This document shows, one piece after another, positions 46,164 to 58,706 of a stretch of 64,000 nucleotides of DNA (the first letter of the stretch is position 1; each line of letters begins with the position of its first letter). Source of the DNA: Seriola aureovittata. Lineage: Eukaryota > Chordata > Actinopteri > Carangiformes > Carangidae. The translations under genes and the position numbers were made by a program. Below the pieces are notes generated by a model. That model was given only the letters and a program-made list of their open reading frames with translations, made no database searches and was not told the DNA's origin. The stretch spans positions 372,001 through 436,000 of the forward strand of contig NC_079380.1 of NCBI RefSeq assembly GCF_021018895.1, in the 5' to 3' direction.

Positions 46164-47132
46164 GTGACGCGAGGAAAAGAGGCTAATAAGCCGCCGAATC
46201 AACCGAGCCCAACTAACGCTAGCAAAAACAAGGCTAACGTTAGCAGCAACATGTGTCAGTCAGATACATCGGTACTGGAGGAGTTGAGAAAACTTCGCAA
46301 GGAAAACCAAGACGGACACAATCACACCAAACTGGCCCTTGGTCGCGTTGAACAAACTGTTTCAGACATAAAAGACCAACTGGCGGAACACGAAGAGCGA
46401 ATAAGAAAACTGGAGGAGAGAATCGGTGCGGCCGAGGATGTGGAGATACGCCACCGGAGGGCACTGAGATACCTGCTGCACCGTGACATTGATCTCTTGG
46501 CGAAATGCGACGAGCTGCAAAACAGACTGAGAGGAAACAATATCAGGATCTTTCAGATCCCGGAAGACAGTGAAGGAAAAGACATGGCTGGATTTATTAG
46601 AAACCTGCTCCAGAAGGAACTGAAATTACCACCAGACTTGGATATTAAGATTGAAAGGGTACACCGCTCCCTCGTGGCCAAACCCAAAGATGCTACAGCC
46701 CCGCCAAGATCGATTATAGTGAGATTTTTGGATGCAGCAGTAAAGGATGTGATCATAAAGTAGGCATGGAGCCAGGGTCCAGTCCTCTCTCAAGGCAAAC
46801 TGATCTACTTTGATCAAGACTACTCCCCTGACTTACAGCAGAAACGGATGAGGGTGCACGAAGTTATTAAACAACTTAAAAAGAAAGACATACAGGCGAA
46901 GTGTCTGTACCCTGCAAAACTGCGAATCAAGCTGAACACCGGAGAGAAGACATTTACATCACTAACGGGGGCTGCGACGTTGTTGAAGGAGCTGAGGGTT
47001 GACGGGCGCTGCGAGGAGAGGGAGCGCATCGAGGAAGAACTGAAGGATGGATGGAAGAGCCAAGAGAGGAGAAAAAGGAGAACGCTTCTGTCACCAGCTG
47101 ATTTTAAGGCCATTCTGCTGGAGGAAGACTGA
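46164..47132 (+). pseudogene. L1 ORF1 protein with premature stop
   Basis: RNA-binding chaperone of the L1 RNP (Transposase_22 type): N-terminal basic region, coiled coil (LEELRKLRKEN ... ERIRKLEERIGAAED), RRM (NNIRIFQIPEDSEGKDMAGF) and C-terminal domain (VIKQLKKKDIQAKCLYPAKL). A TAG at 46761-46763 interrupts the reading frame, which then continues open in the same frame to a TGA at 47130-47132. The upstream frame has no ATG before 46251; the first codon in frame after the 5' end is a GTG, so either the start was mutated or the 5' end is slightly truncated. Confidence 0.9.
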
Positions 47133-47549
47133 AGTGAAAAGCGTCATTAGGTTTTCTTTTTTGGAGTTTTTATCATTGTCACATAGTAAGGTTATGTGTT
47201 ATATAGTCCAGAAGGAGGCTATGCTTGAATATGAGTGGAATACACTCACTCGGACCTTTTTTACATCTTAATGTAATATCAGTCTCACTTGCACTGTGTG
47301 TGCTTTTCTCCACAGAGAGAGTAGGTCACACCTCTCTGCCCCAATATCACCGGGGATCTGACGCAGTTATAGTTCAGTTCCAGCGTCAGATTGATGAAGT
47401 GGAAGGTCAGTTTTTGGTTTTAGATACTGTTCTTTGTTCTTTATGTCTCCTGACACAGGTTACAGACAACGTTTTGTTAGTGATTAGACTTACTATGATA
47501 TTTAAGTTCAAACAGGTAAGGAGCTATATTATAAAACCACACAGAGATT

Positions 47550-50500
47550 ATGGCTGAGTTGAATTTCATAAATTACAATATAAGCGGAATTAACAATTCG
47601 ATCAAAAGGAAAAAAATCATGGGTTTTAAAGAAACTGCACTGCTCTGTCGCTCTAATTCAGGAAACACACCTGTCGCAGACTGAGCATTTAAAACTGAAG
47701 AGAGAGTGGGTAGATCAGGTGTACAGCGCATCATATGGGAGGAAAAAGCAGAGAGGAGTTGCTATACTATTCAATAAATCTGTGTACTACAACAACGAAA
47801 ACATTTTTCAAGATGAGGAAGGCCGGTATGTTATGGTGATAGGCACAATTGGAGGGAAAAAGATAACTATACTCAATGTGTACGCCCCAAATGAAGACTG
47901 CCCCCTCTTCTTTAAAAAAATAGCAACCCTACTAGCTGACAAAAGTGAGGGGATCATAATAGTAGGGGGCGACTTTAACTGCACCTTGGATTCAAAACTG
48001 GACAGGTTACCTGCAACAAGAAAACCTCAATCCAAAATGTCCAAGGGCTTATTAGATATGATGAAGGAACTAGGTCTAGTGGACATTTGGCGACAGCTCC
48101 ACCCTAATGAGAGAGATTTCACTTATATGTCTCAAGTACATGGGAGCTATTCAAGAATAGATCTTTTTTGTATATAAAAACTGAACTGTATAGAATAAAA
48201 GAAAGTACACTCGAGCCAATCTCTATCTCAGACCACGGCCCTGTGACCATGAAAATTAACCTAGGAGTAGATGATCACTTTAGACATTGGAGACTTAATG
48301 TGTCATTACTAACAGATATGAATATTAGGCAAGAATTGAGAGAAGCTCTGACTGAGTATTTTTCCATAAATGATGACGGTAATGTCTCCCCTTCAATCGT
48401 ATGGGATGCCAGTAAGGCCACGATGAGAGGGAAGATTATCTTTATAGGATCCAGAATTAAGAAACAAAGGCTTGCTAAACAACAAAGATTGGAAGATGAA
48501 ATAAAAAAATTAACAAGAGAACACAAACAATTTGGAAAGAAAGACACTTTTAAAAAGTTAAAGGAAGTTAGACAACAACTGGATGAGGTTTTGACATATA
48601 AGTCAGAGGGAGCTCTGAGATATACTAATAGGAAATATTATGAAATGGGGAATAAAGCCAGTAGGCTACTGGCCTTTCAACTCAGAAAAGCCCAATCTAG
48701 CCGTGCAGTTCCTAAAATTAGGAACCCTGAAACCAATCAGGTTGAGACCGACCCCACTAAGATATCGGATTCATTTGCCACATATTACAAACAACTATAT
48801 AAGGTCGAAGAACTATAATTTAAAGAATACTTTAGAGTTTTTAAGACCCCTTAAAATGAATAAACTATCAAGTGAGGAAGAACTCTTAATAAAACCCATC
48901 ACAGAGAGTGAAATTAAAGAAACCATTACCAGAATTAAAAACAATAAAACACCAGGAACAGACGGTTTCTCTGGAGAGTATTATAAAATATTTGTGAATG
49001 AGCTTACACCCATATTGTGTAAATTATATAATTATGTTCTAAAATTAGGAGACCCCCCAAACTCATGGTCGGAAGCCATACTATCAGTGATACATAAAGA
49101 GGGAAAAGATCCCCTTTTATGCACTAGTTATCGCCCAATAAGTTTACTTTGTGTAGATTATAAAATTTTGACCTCTATAATAGCTACCAGAATCCCAAAA
49201 AATATAAAAAAAATTAATACAACCAGACCAGACAGGATTTATATCAGGACGTCAGGGAACAAACAATATAAGGAGAGTCCCTGAACCTGCAGGCAATAGC
49301 GGCAAGGGACAGACAACCATCAATGCTTCTCGGCTTAAACGCCGAGAAAGCATTTGATCGAGTGGACTGGGCATTTTTGAAGCAGACACTGATAGAAATG
49401 GGCTTTGGGAAGGAATTTGTGGCTTGGATAAACCTATTATATAAAGAGCCCTGCTCCAAAGTCAGAGTTAATGGTCATTGCTCTAGTTTTTTCAGGATCG
49501 AACAAGGGGTGAGACAAGGGGACTTATTGTCACCCATCTTATTTGCTCTTAGAATTGAGCCTCTGGCAGAGGCGGTACGCCAAAATGTACAAATCCAAGG
49601 GATAGCGGATGACGGAGGTTTAATTCATAAGATAGCTCTGTTCGCAGACGATATTTTACTCTTTGTAAAAAATCCACTTTCTTCCATTCCTGCACTTATG
49701 AATACCCTACATGAATACGGGTCAGTGTCTGGATATAAAATTAACGAAAATAAATCAGAAGCCATGATGATTTCAGGCATCTGGCCTACACAACTGAATA
49801 ATAATGTCTCCTTTCGCTGGTCCAAACAAGGATTTACATATCTGGGAATAATTATTACACCTAACCCCACCCAACAGTTTGAGGCAAATTATAACAAATT
49901 AATTAAACAAATAAAAAATGATGTGACACGTTGGGAAGTTTTGCCCCTGTCTCTATTCGGAAGAGTAGAGACGGTAAAAATGAACCTACTACCGAGACTG
50001 CACTTTTTGTTTCAATCCCTCCCTATTAGAATACCTGTTTCCACCTTAAAAATGTTAGATAAACTAATCTTAACATTTATATGGCAAAAGAAGAGACCGA
50101 GGGTAAGATTAAAATCCCTCTATCTACCCAAAGACATGGGAGGTTTAGGTTTACCAAACCTCAAAAGTTATTACTGGGCTGCACAAATAAATGCTATAGT
50201 GGCATGGATAAGAAATGATCGGGAGGCAATATGGACTAAAATAGAGCAAGATTCTGTAAGGGGCGTCTCCTTAGCAGTACACCCATTTATAGATATAAAG
50301 TTAGTTAATAAAATCGAAATACAGAATGAATGGATAAAACACACCTTAAAAGTCTGGACAACAGTAAAAAAAATACTTAGGGGACCAGAGTTGATCTCAA
50401 GGGCCATGTGGATAGTAGGAAATGTAGAGTTCCCACCTTCCTTGTGGGACAGCTGGTTTAGAAGGTGGGCCGACAAAGGTCTCTGTACAATTAATCACCT

Positions 50501-51272
50501 TTTTAAGGAACAGAAGTTAAATCATTCTCTCAACTTCAAGAACAATTTGACCTTCCATCAAAGGATCTGTACAGGTATCTCCAGGTCAGACATTATGTCA
50601 CAAACCATAAGGAAAAGGAAATGGTCAGTAAAAACCCAAATGAAATACAAGAATACTATTAATGTTCTAGAGAAACAATTCCAAACAAAAAAACACCTAT
50701 CTAACATATACAAAAGGTTAGCAACGGGCACTTCACAAAACACAGAGTACATTAGAGAAAAATGGGAACTAGAAATGAACGTTATAATTGAAGACTCTAC
50801 ATGGAAGGACATATGGGCAGGATGTCACAAAGGAATTAGTAGTCAACTGTGGAAAGAGTTTGATTGGAAGGTAAAGATCAGATTTTTTAATGCTCCCTTT
50901 ATTATCTCTTCATATGTGAAAAATCCCAATGTGGCATTATGTTGGCGAGAATGTGGAAATATTGGAGACACCACACACATCTTCTGGGACTGTCCAGTAC
51001 TGCAGGAATTCTGGGATGATATTAAAAACGAAATCGATACTTTTTTGGAGATAGATGTTGCTCTAGAACCAATGATGTTTTTGTTGGAAGCCATACCCAA
51101 AGGTATATACAATGCAGACCAACGATATGCATTGAGGATTCTCTTACTAGTAGCAAAGAAAATGATCACAGTGAACTGGAGAGAGGTAAAACCACCAACT
51201 ATAGGTCAATGGACCCAGAGACTGAAAAAGGTCTATATGATGGAAAGGATGAAGGCCGGTCTGCAGCTATAA
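47550..51272 (+). pseudogene. L1 ORF2 protein (endonuclease-RT), frameshifted
   Basis: From ATG 47550 (MAELNFINYNISGINN) the APE endonuclease shows QETHL, NVYAPNEDCPLF, GGDFNCTLDS and ISDHGPV. RT follows, with TPGTDGFSGEYYK, YRPISLLCVDYKI, NAEKAFDRVDW, GVRQGDLLSPILF and the catalytic FADD (about 49641-49652). Near the end CWRECGNIGDTTHIFWDC fits the L1 CX3CX7HX4C motif. Frame changes occur near 47627, 48166, 48815, about 49215 and 49278. The last 649 codons (49323-51272) are intact. All catalytic motifs are still recognisable, so decay is mild. Confidence 0.92.
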
Positions 51273-51710
51273 ATAGAGACTTATTAACTTATTTATTTCA
51301 CTTTTTTTTCTCTATTGTTATTATTTTAATCCCCCCTCCTTCTCCACCCCTCCCTTTTTTATTTTTTTATTTTTTATTACTTATTTACTCATTTTATTAT
51401 TTATTTAAATATTTGTTTGTTTTGGTAGTAGCTCACTCTACTGTGCGGTCTATCACCCATTTTTACGGTCGTATGTCAGGAAATGTTTTGTTAAAATGTT
51501 TAAAATGTTTGAATAAAAAGTTAAAAAAAAAAAAAAATTACCAAATAGTTGTATATTACCTAGATTTACAGGGCTACTTTTAAAATAAATCAGTAAAGGG
51601 ATTATTAACTTTAAATTTATTCTTTTAGCCTTCAAATGTTTTATAATTTGTAATGGTATTAATTCTTGGCATTGCATTTGCATTACAAATTCTATCCTAC
51701 ATTATTGTAG

Positions 51711-51855
51711 AAAAAGTCTACACTGAAATCTGCTGAGCGGGAAAGTGGACACACCAAAAGACCACAAGAGACCCAGGAAACCCACATGCCTGTTCTATAA
51801 TGAAGATGAGGATTCAATTCCCACTGGAGATTCAAACAGCGAAATTCAAAGAAAG
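51711..51855 (+). pseudogene. Possible second exon of the 45443 gene relic
   Basis: Between acceptor ATTGTAG and donor GTAATT the sequence reads SAERESGHTKRPQETQETHM, then in a shifted frame YNEDEDSIPTGDSNSEIQRK. The charged, acidic composition and borders fit an exon downstream of 45644. The frame shift inside supports a pseudogene. The L1 at 46157-51536 separates it from exon 1. Confidence 0.4.
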
Positions 51856-52149
51856 GTAATTTAACAGCTATACAATGTGCTAGGTGGGGAAATTGGGATG
51901 CAGTTTGATTCGACCAAAGACAGCACTACCATGTATAATGGCTACTGTCTTCTCCACAATTTGTCATTTAGACAATGCATTAGTGTGCATTACTTAGTAC
52001 ATCTTACTTTTTAATACATTAGGGATTGAAAATTGTCCAAAGAACTGGTATCAAATTAAGAGTATTGGTTCACCTGTAATCAAAAGTCAAAATTGAATCT
52101 TTTCACCCTATATAAAAAGTCACAAACCTGCAGCTCAGACACATGGTGA

Positions 52150-52311
52150 GGAGAAATTATTTCTGAAGACAACCAATTTAACCCAGGATTCCAGAATCCA
52201 GGAGAATCTTCAAGCAATGAAAATGCTGCCCAAATCAGGGACCTCCAGAACCAGATTAAGGCCTTGCAGAAGCAAAATACAAGACTGCGCACCATATTAG
52301 TTAAAAGCAAG
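52150..52311 (+). pseudogene. Possible coiled-coil exon of the same gene relic
   Basis: The frame EDNQFNPGFQNPGESSSNEN runs into IRDLQNQIKALQKQNTRLRT, a heptad-like coiled coil, and ends at a possible donor AA|GTATCT. A TGA lies in frame just upstream near the presumed acceptor (CCTGCAG, 52127-52133). Whether later segments to 54275 (for example 53408-53517) belong to the same gene is unclear. Confidence 0.35.
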
Positions 52312-55300
52312 TATCTCTTTTAAATTAAATACTAATGAGTGCCTCTTCATTTTAGAAAAAAATCATCGATGTGTACTTAATTTTAGACTAAATATGTAAA
52401 TGTAGAAGAAGGAGATAACTTTGATGCCAGATGAATCTTGAAATTCACATTCACACATGATTCAGTCTGGTGATGATTCCCATTCAGACGACATGGACAA
52501 ACCAATCAGTAGATTAGCACACAGCCTTAAATTGAGCATGTGAGACAAGACATGCATGTGCCTTTTACTTTAAATTTGGTTTCATGTTGTTCAGATAGAT
52601 AGATAGATAGATCGATACTTTACATAAATATACATACAGTGTGATCATTTAAAGCATAGGCTACTATCCAATATCAGAACTGTCAGAATCAAATTAGTTT
52701 GAACGAGCCATAATTGCTCAAATCGATTTGTGAGCTTTTTTCTGTATTTTTTTATTCCGTAGCAACATGGGGAGCATCAACAGAAAGAGTGACAACTTCA
52801 ACCTGCAAATACAGCACCTAAGTGGCCAGTTTGCATGAATATTCTATCACACATCATAAAACTGAGAGAGAGCCAAACTGTGCAACTTCAAAGATATGGA
52901 AAATGAATTTGGCTTAAACAATGTTTGGTCATCATATGTATGTGGTATCTGATACAAAACCTTTGGGAAAAAAAATATTCTCACAGTACAGTTGCGATGC
53001 AACTAAAGACCCAAATCAGACTTGTGCATGCAACATGGACTATATACCAAAATTTGCAGACATTTCAGAGTTATCCTGAGTAATAAGTGGCTGAAAATTA
53101 GTTGCGTACATGGGGAGTGCAAGTGCAAGTGTGTCTTGAGAGGATAATTTTTGCTGCGTCCTTATGGAATACAATTATAATATACAGTGATGCAGTTGAA
53201 AAATAAAAACTTTTATTTACTGTAGAAATGCTATTCAAGCTGTGCCCTCACCAGCTTTCGCTTTCAATTCCAATGGCAGTTTAAGTTGCTGCTACTGACT
53301 CATCCAGAGAGGTAAGCTGTAGAGGTAAGCTGCAACCCTTGTGTAAATGTTCAACTGAGGCATTGGTTGTTGTCACCTGACCAAAACGCCCTTTTCTGTG
53401 CATTGCCAGTGCAGAAAGACATTTTGCACCATAAAGACCAAGGAGACCCTCCAGATGTTGAAAAAGACACTTATTCTGATCGTTTTGACCAGTATTTTTT
53501 CAATCTATCACCAAAGTGATTATGAGCTGCTCATATCTAATTTCTGGCAGAATGGAAGATGTTAATGAAAATACTTGCTATGAAATTATAAGAATATTGC
53601 CATATCATTCTTTTTTTTATTCTTCTACAGTTGAAATACACACACACACAAGTGGATGAAAGAATATTGTTACCTTGACACAACCGAAGGATGAGACACA
53701 TCCATTGAAAACATTATTGCCCAAAATGCCTCAAAAACAAATCTGGCAACCAGTGGTAAAGTGTTGGGTTTTTAGCTATTTCTGGTGTGCTGCCCTCTTA
53801 TCACAAAGTGTTAGAAATAGAGCGAAGGTGCCATCCTCCTCCATGGTTTGGGGATCCAGAAAGGGCTCAGCAGGGTCCCCTGGAGTGGATTTTTGGGCCT
53901 CTTTCTTTCTTTTAACTATGCCTGTTTGAAAAAGAGTTATCTTAGTTAATGCCATATCATCATTATCATCAAACATATCTTCCTTGTGTTTCATAGAATA
54001 TGTAAACTGAAGCATATCTGTATTCTGCTATTTAAGTGCACTCAATTGAGCTTCTACTGTATAACCTCATTGTCTGAGTGTTACCCTTTATCTTGTTCCT
54101 GTAGATTATACACTGAAAATGTGTATGTGTCATTTGAAGACATATGGCATATTTGGCTATTCATAATAATTGCTGAGGCAGACATCTCACACCTGTCAAC
54201 AGTGAGTTCTGAACAAAATATTAACTTTCCAGATTATGCCCTTTTTATTATTCATAAGACTGTAATGGGTTAAATTGTAAAACTACTGTGGGTTATGTGG
54301 TTGGGCTGGCCTCTTATATCACAGTTGAGTTCTTAAGGTGGTCCTCGGTTTCATACTGTATATTATGGTTGTTGGTAAATGCCCACCCTAAAAAGCAGGC
54401 AGTCTGGTGTAATTATGTAACTGTCAACTTCAACTTCTAGATCTGATTGTGGTGGTTGTCACTTTTTACAGTTTTTCCTTGGACCAAAGAATGAGTTGCA
54501 CCACAATTTACCCACCAATATTTACATTTTAAAAAGGAGTGGGAAAGTAACCACACAGCACAACTAAGTTTCAGATACAAAGACACTTGGCAACTCAATG
54601 TGTACTTCACTGAAATAACTAGTTAACTTGGGTTGGGAATTGGTGAGAATGTTGGAACCAGAGGAAGCAGCTCCAATGTTGATGAGAGTGCAAATGAGTG
54701 CAGACGTGCATGGTGAACAGACAGAATAAATCCTCAGTGCGAATGTTAGACTCACAGTTACATATTTGTATAATGTTTGTGCTTATTAAACTAACATGAA
54801 AACATCATCATGTGCTCAAAACAGTGCTCAAAATTTATTTTTAGAGCACTTTTCATACAAGAGATGTACCTCAATATTTTGAGATGTACAAAGGTTTCAT
54901 CTTTCATTTGTACTAAATTATTTATTGTAGAATTGTCTAGGCCCAAGGGGTTGTAGATGTTAATTGATTTCTGATCTTTAAAGAATTAGAAAGTCATTCC
55001 AATAGTGCTAAGCGTATTGTAGAGTGTGTAAAATATAATAGTACTAAAAAATAAGAAATAAACACGCACAAATAATTATTCTGTTGAATAACCTTTTAAG
55101 AGGCTCTCATCTAAATATTGCATCGCCTTGAGTGTAGCACTTTCTTGCCCTTTGGCTGCCTCCATAACACTGGGGACACAGCCTACATTTTCCATGGCCA
55201 AACAAAACAATTGTGTGTAAACCCGCCATCTTGAATTATGGACCTGCAAACAAATTTGAACATTATAAAAATAGATGACCTACTAAAACAATCTGGGAAA

Positions 55301-55475
55301 ACAATTTGGCCTACCAGCAGTCTTCAATATTGGTCAATAGATGAAAAATATATATTTTATTGATAGTCAAAGCTAAGGAGGAGGAGGAAAATACATGTTT
55401 TTGAATAGTCTATTTTTGTCAGAATAGTGCCACCATGAAGCCAAACAACTTCACAGACCTCCTTGGTATTGAACA
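52312..55475. other. Mostly AT-rich; possible further decayed exons
   Basis: Apart from the (GATA)n at 52594, there are coding-like scraps at 52765-52840 and 53405-53517 (PVQKDILHHKDQGDPPDVEK) and at 54105-54270. They may be exons of the 45443 gene relic but none has a convincing frame with both splice sites. Confidence 0.35.
52594..52618. repeat. (GATA)n microsatellite
   Basis: About six GATA units with one variant, then atactttacat, reminiscent of a LINE tail but without the cccctagggg motif. Confidence 0.6.
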
Positions 55476-55477
55476 TA

Positions 55478-55965
55478 CAGTGGGCACGGAAAGTATTCAG
55501 ACCCCTTTAAATTTTTCACTCTTTGTTTCATTGCAGCCATTTGCTAAAATCAAAAAAGTTCATTTTATTTCTCATTAATGTACACTCAGCACCCCATCTT
55601 GACAGAAAAAAACAGAAATATAGAAATTTTTGCAAATTTATTAAAAAAGAAAAACTGAAATATCACATGGTCATAGGTATTCAGACCCTTTGCTCAGTAT
55701 TGAGTAGGAGCAGCCTTTTGAGCTAGTACAGCCATGAGTCTTCGTGGGAATGATGCAACAAGTTTTTCACACCTGGATTTGGGGATCCTCTGCCATTCTT
55801 CCTTGCAGATGCTCTCCAGTTCTGTCAGGTTGGATGGTGAACGTTGTGGACAGCCATTTTCAGGTCTCTCCAGAGATGCTCAATTGGGTTTAGGTCAGGG
55901 CTCTGGCTGGGCCAGTCAAGAATGGTCACAGAGTTGTTCCGAAGCCACTTTGTTATTTTAGAGCC
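55478..55965 (-). mobile_element. Truncated Tc1-like transposon (3' part)
   Basis: After TA (55476-55477) the end reads cagtgggcacggaaagtatt, the terminus of a widespread fish Tc1-like family. On the minus strand, 55960-55700 encodes the transposase C-terminus from [17 protein letters not shown], with the DDE glutamate, down to a conserved tail ending near 55700. The element is cut at about 55965, where C-rich unrelated sequence begins. Confidence 0.85.
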
Positions 55966-56197
55966 CCTCCCCCCCACTCTCCAACACCACACCATTCAAC
56001 TCACCTGAAACAGACAAACTCACCTAAACAGCCAAAGACACACTACAAACCAATTCAAACAATACAAGCAAACAATACAGGCCACCTCACCTGGACTAAC
56101 CACATGGTCTCAAAGAGGCTCACACAGGCCACACCCCCACTTAAAAACACTTCCTCTTCTGGATTTCTTCCTTGCTTCTCCTAAGAGTCTGTCTATC

Positions 56198-58262
56198 CTA
56201 AGTGCTCCCCCTGCTGGGCCCCCAGCTAACATTACTTCTTCTCATCCAAATCCACTGACTGGATCTTGCTGCCTCATCTGACATGTCCTTTACTATTTTC
56301 CTCACACTCTGTCCACTTGCTCCTAACTCCCTTACCAAAGAGACAACAGACCTTGCTACAAATCCTCTACATCCTACTTCCACTGGACAAATCCTAACTT
56401 TCCATCCTCGCTGCTCTGCTTCTGCCCCTAACTCTACATACCTGAGCTTTTTCCTTTCATATGCTTCTTCAACTAAGGCCTCCCACGGAACAGTCAGCTC
56501 TATGAAATATACTTTCATTCTACTCCTAGACCACAAGACTATGTCAGGCCTTAGCTTTGTACTGGCTATTTCTTGGGGAACAACAAGCTTTCCTCCTAAA
56601 TCTACCTGTATTTCCCAATCACAAGCACCCTCTAAGCTGCCTTGCCTCCTTGTTGTGTTACCAACTTTCTCTCCCTCTTGAACAAACTTGATTGCAACTC
56701 TCTTTATTTTAGGCCCTCCTAAATTTGCCTGCCTCCGTGACTCTTCAATTCCTGCAGCTAAGCTTTTTAAAACCTGGTTATGTCGCCACGTATACCAACC
56801 TTGCGACAGACTAACCTTACACCCTGACAGAATGTGCTTTAAAGTTGCCTCCATTTACCTAGAGTTTTAGGTTCTGGGGAGTTGGCAATACATCATAAGT
56901 TGCCCCTATCAAAAATCTAATGCTACTTTCCTCCATACTCCACAGTTCTTTCCAGCTAAGCTTTTTCTTGTCTACACCTTCCCAATTCACCCACTGTCCC
57001 TGCTTAGCCTGGGCCACTGCCTTAGCACCCCTTAATATTTCCTCCTGTCTGTAGCGTACATACGTGGCCTGGCATCAGTCAAAAGCCATTAATTATCAAA
57101 CCTAATTCGTAGATGTAGTATCATAGTGTATAGCCATAGTGTATAGCCATAACATATTCTCTCCCACCATTGCCAACTCATCACACTGCTCATTTCATTA
57201 TTATTTTCATCTTTATGATTATTACATCTTGCATTTACTCTGTAGATAGTAGTTTAGTTAAATAAACACCTTTATTTACACCCAGTTGTTGTCCTGTTGT
57301 ATTCTTTTGACGTAGAGACTGGAGATCCATTGAATCGAGAAGTCATGGCTTCCGATATGAGATTGATAAATTTGGCAATGAAGTAATTCATTGTTGTCCT
57401 CCTAGAGGACTGGTGCCCCATTTCAACGAGAGTAAATCCTTAAATATGGCTTAACGCTACATGTCTATGAACCTGCTCCACGACTAGCTTTCTCTTCTCC
57501 TTGGGACCTGCTCTACTCCACACCGGTTTGCCTGGGCCAAGCCCCAAGCCTCCCCGGCCTATTTGGACATTACCCACAGTCTCTGTATGCCTGAGCGTTG
57601 CTTCCGCCTCCTGCACTGCGATTCTTGGATTCCACTTTCTCCCCTTGAATGGGTTTGGAACCACCTTACTAACTACCGCATCTTTACTCCCAGATAACAG
57701 GAGCTCTGTCCTAACCTTGGTACATTTAAACTCCTCCACTAGACTAGTTACTGGGAGCTGAAGTATGTCTTTCCCATACAGTGCCACTGTGCTTAAACAT
57801 CTAGGAACACCTGGCCACTTCCTAATATAGGAGCTAATTAATCTTTCCATATTTTCTGCAGCAGATAATGGAATCTCATATACAGACAGTGGCCACATCA
57901 GCCTGGGAAATAACCCAAACTGCAGACACCATAGCTTCAACTTTCCTGGAAGCCCTGATTTATCTATTCTATCCAGTCCCTCAGCAACATCCTTCCGAAA
58001 CTGCACTACCTGTTCTCCGTCATTCAAGTCTGCCTTGTACCACCTACCTAGACTCTTTACTGATTTTTCACCTAATTAATGGAATTTCCTCTTCGTCTAT
58101 TACAAACTTCCTATCACTTAACTTCCCTCTACTTATTGAGATACTTCTAGACTTACTAGGCTTGATTTTCATACTAGCTCACTTTAAGTTTTTATTAAGT
58201 CTCTCAAGTACTCTTTTCATACATGGCACCGTTGTAGTTATCAACGTCATGTCATCCATGTA
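56198..58262 (-). pseudogene. R2-group-like LINE: RT C-terminus and restriction-like endonuclease
   Basis: Minus strand. At 58262 an RT catalytic box AYMDDMTLITTT begins, followed by thumb sequence with several stops (58020-58230). The open frame 57440-58027 (LPGKLKLWCLQFGLFPRLMWP ... GRGGLGLG) and, after an unrelated insertion, 56870-57060 (ILRGAKAV ... ELWSMEESSIRFLIGATYDVLP) continue it. The frame 56198-56854 begins with the HxxxxC half of a zinc knuckle (ATLKHILSGCK) and has RPDIVLWSRSRMKVYFIELT, which fits a PD...(E)xT restriction-like nuclease core. This order (RT, CCHC, RLE) defines R2/HERO/NeSL-type LINEs. Clade is inferred. Confidence 0.7.
57066..57445. other. Unidentified insertion within the R2-like LINE
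   Basis: About 380 bp interrupts the LINE protein between HRHVA and a RYRQEEIL segment. Its limits carry short inverted tgtagcgt/acgctaca. It contains a tandem 15-bp duplication (tcatagtgtatagcc, near 57121-57150), an AATAAA near 57261 and a plus-strand open stretch from 57322 (WRSIESRSHGFRYEID). Origin unknown. Confidence 0.45.
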
Positions 58263-58295
58263 GGCCCTAATTGGTGTAAGGCGCATCCCATCCAT

Positions 58296-58706
58296 CTAGA
58301 CTCCATTGAGGAAGTAGGTGACAAGAGGATGTTAGCTAAACTGACATCCATCATGAACAATAACTCTCACACTCTGCATGACACTGTAGGGTCTCTGAGT
58401 AGCTTCTTCAGCAGCAGACTTTTACATCCTCGCTGTAAGAAGGAGAGGTTCTGCAGGTCCTTCATTCCAGCAGCTGTCAGACTCCACAACTCCTGCTCTT
58501 CCTGACCATGTGCAAACTTGCACTTTTTCATGTACATATCGTGTGTATTGTGTATATTGTATTTATTAGTGTATATTCGGTATATTTTTGTTGTATATTT
58601 CCATAGATGTTTTATTCTGTAGATGTTTATTTTCTGCTGTGGTAAATGAATTTCCCAGTTGTGGGATAAATAAAGTTAATCTAATCTAATCTAATCTAAT
58701 CTAATC
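58296..58706 (+). pseudogene. CR1/L2-like LINE 3' end with (TAATC)n tail
   Basis: The frame at 58296-58505 encodes the LINE RT tail (RMLAKLTSIMNNNSHTLHD ... KKERFCRSFIPAAVRLHN), then a 3' UTR ending gggataaataaagttaatct and five TAATC units. It starts abruptly next to the R2-like relic, so it is 5' truncated. Confidence 0.8.

Larger units (their letters stand above)
46157..51536 (+). mobile_element. Nearly full-length L1-type LINE with poly(A) and 12-bp target duplication
   Basis: Flanked by a perfect attaccaaatag duplication (46145-46156 and 51537-51548). It starts acttccggtgacgcgagg, encodes ORF1 then ORF2, and ends with AATAAA (51512-51517) and an A-run. This is target-primed reverse transcription into an AT-rich site, within what looks like an intron of the 45443 gene. 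The element is about 5.38 kb. Frame lesions show it is no longer autonomous. Confidence 0.93.

Noticed and set aside
49323..51272. Independent 649-codon host gene
   Set aside because: It is the RT and C-terminal part of L1 ORF2, with FADD and the CX3CX7HX4C motif.
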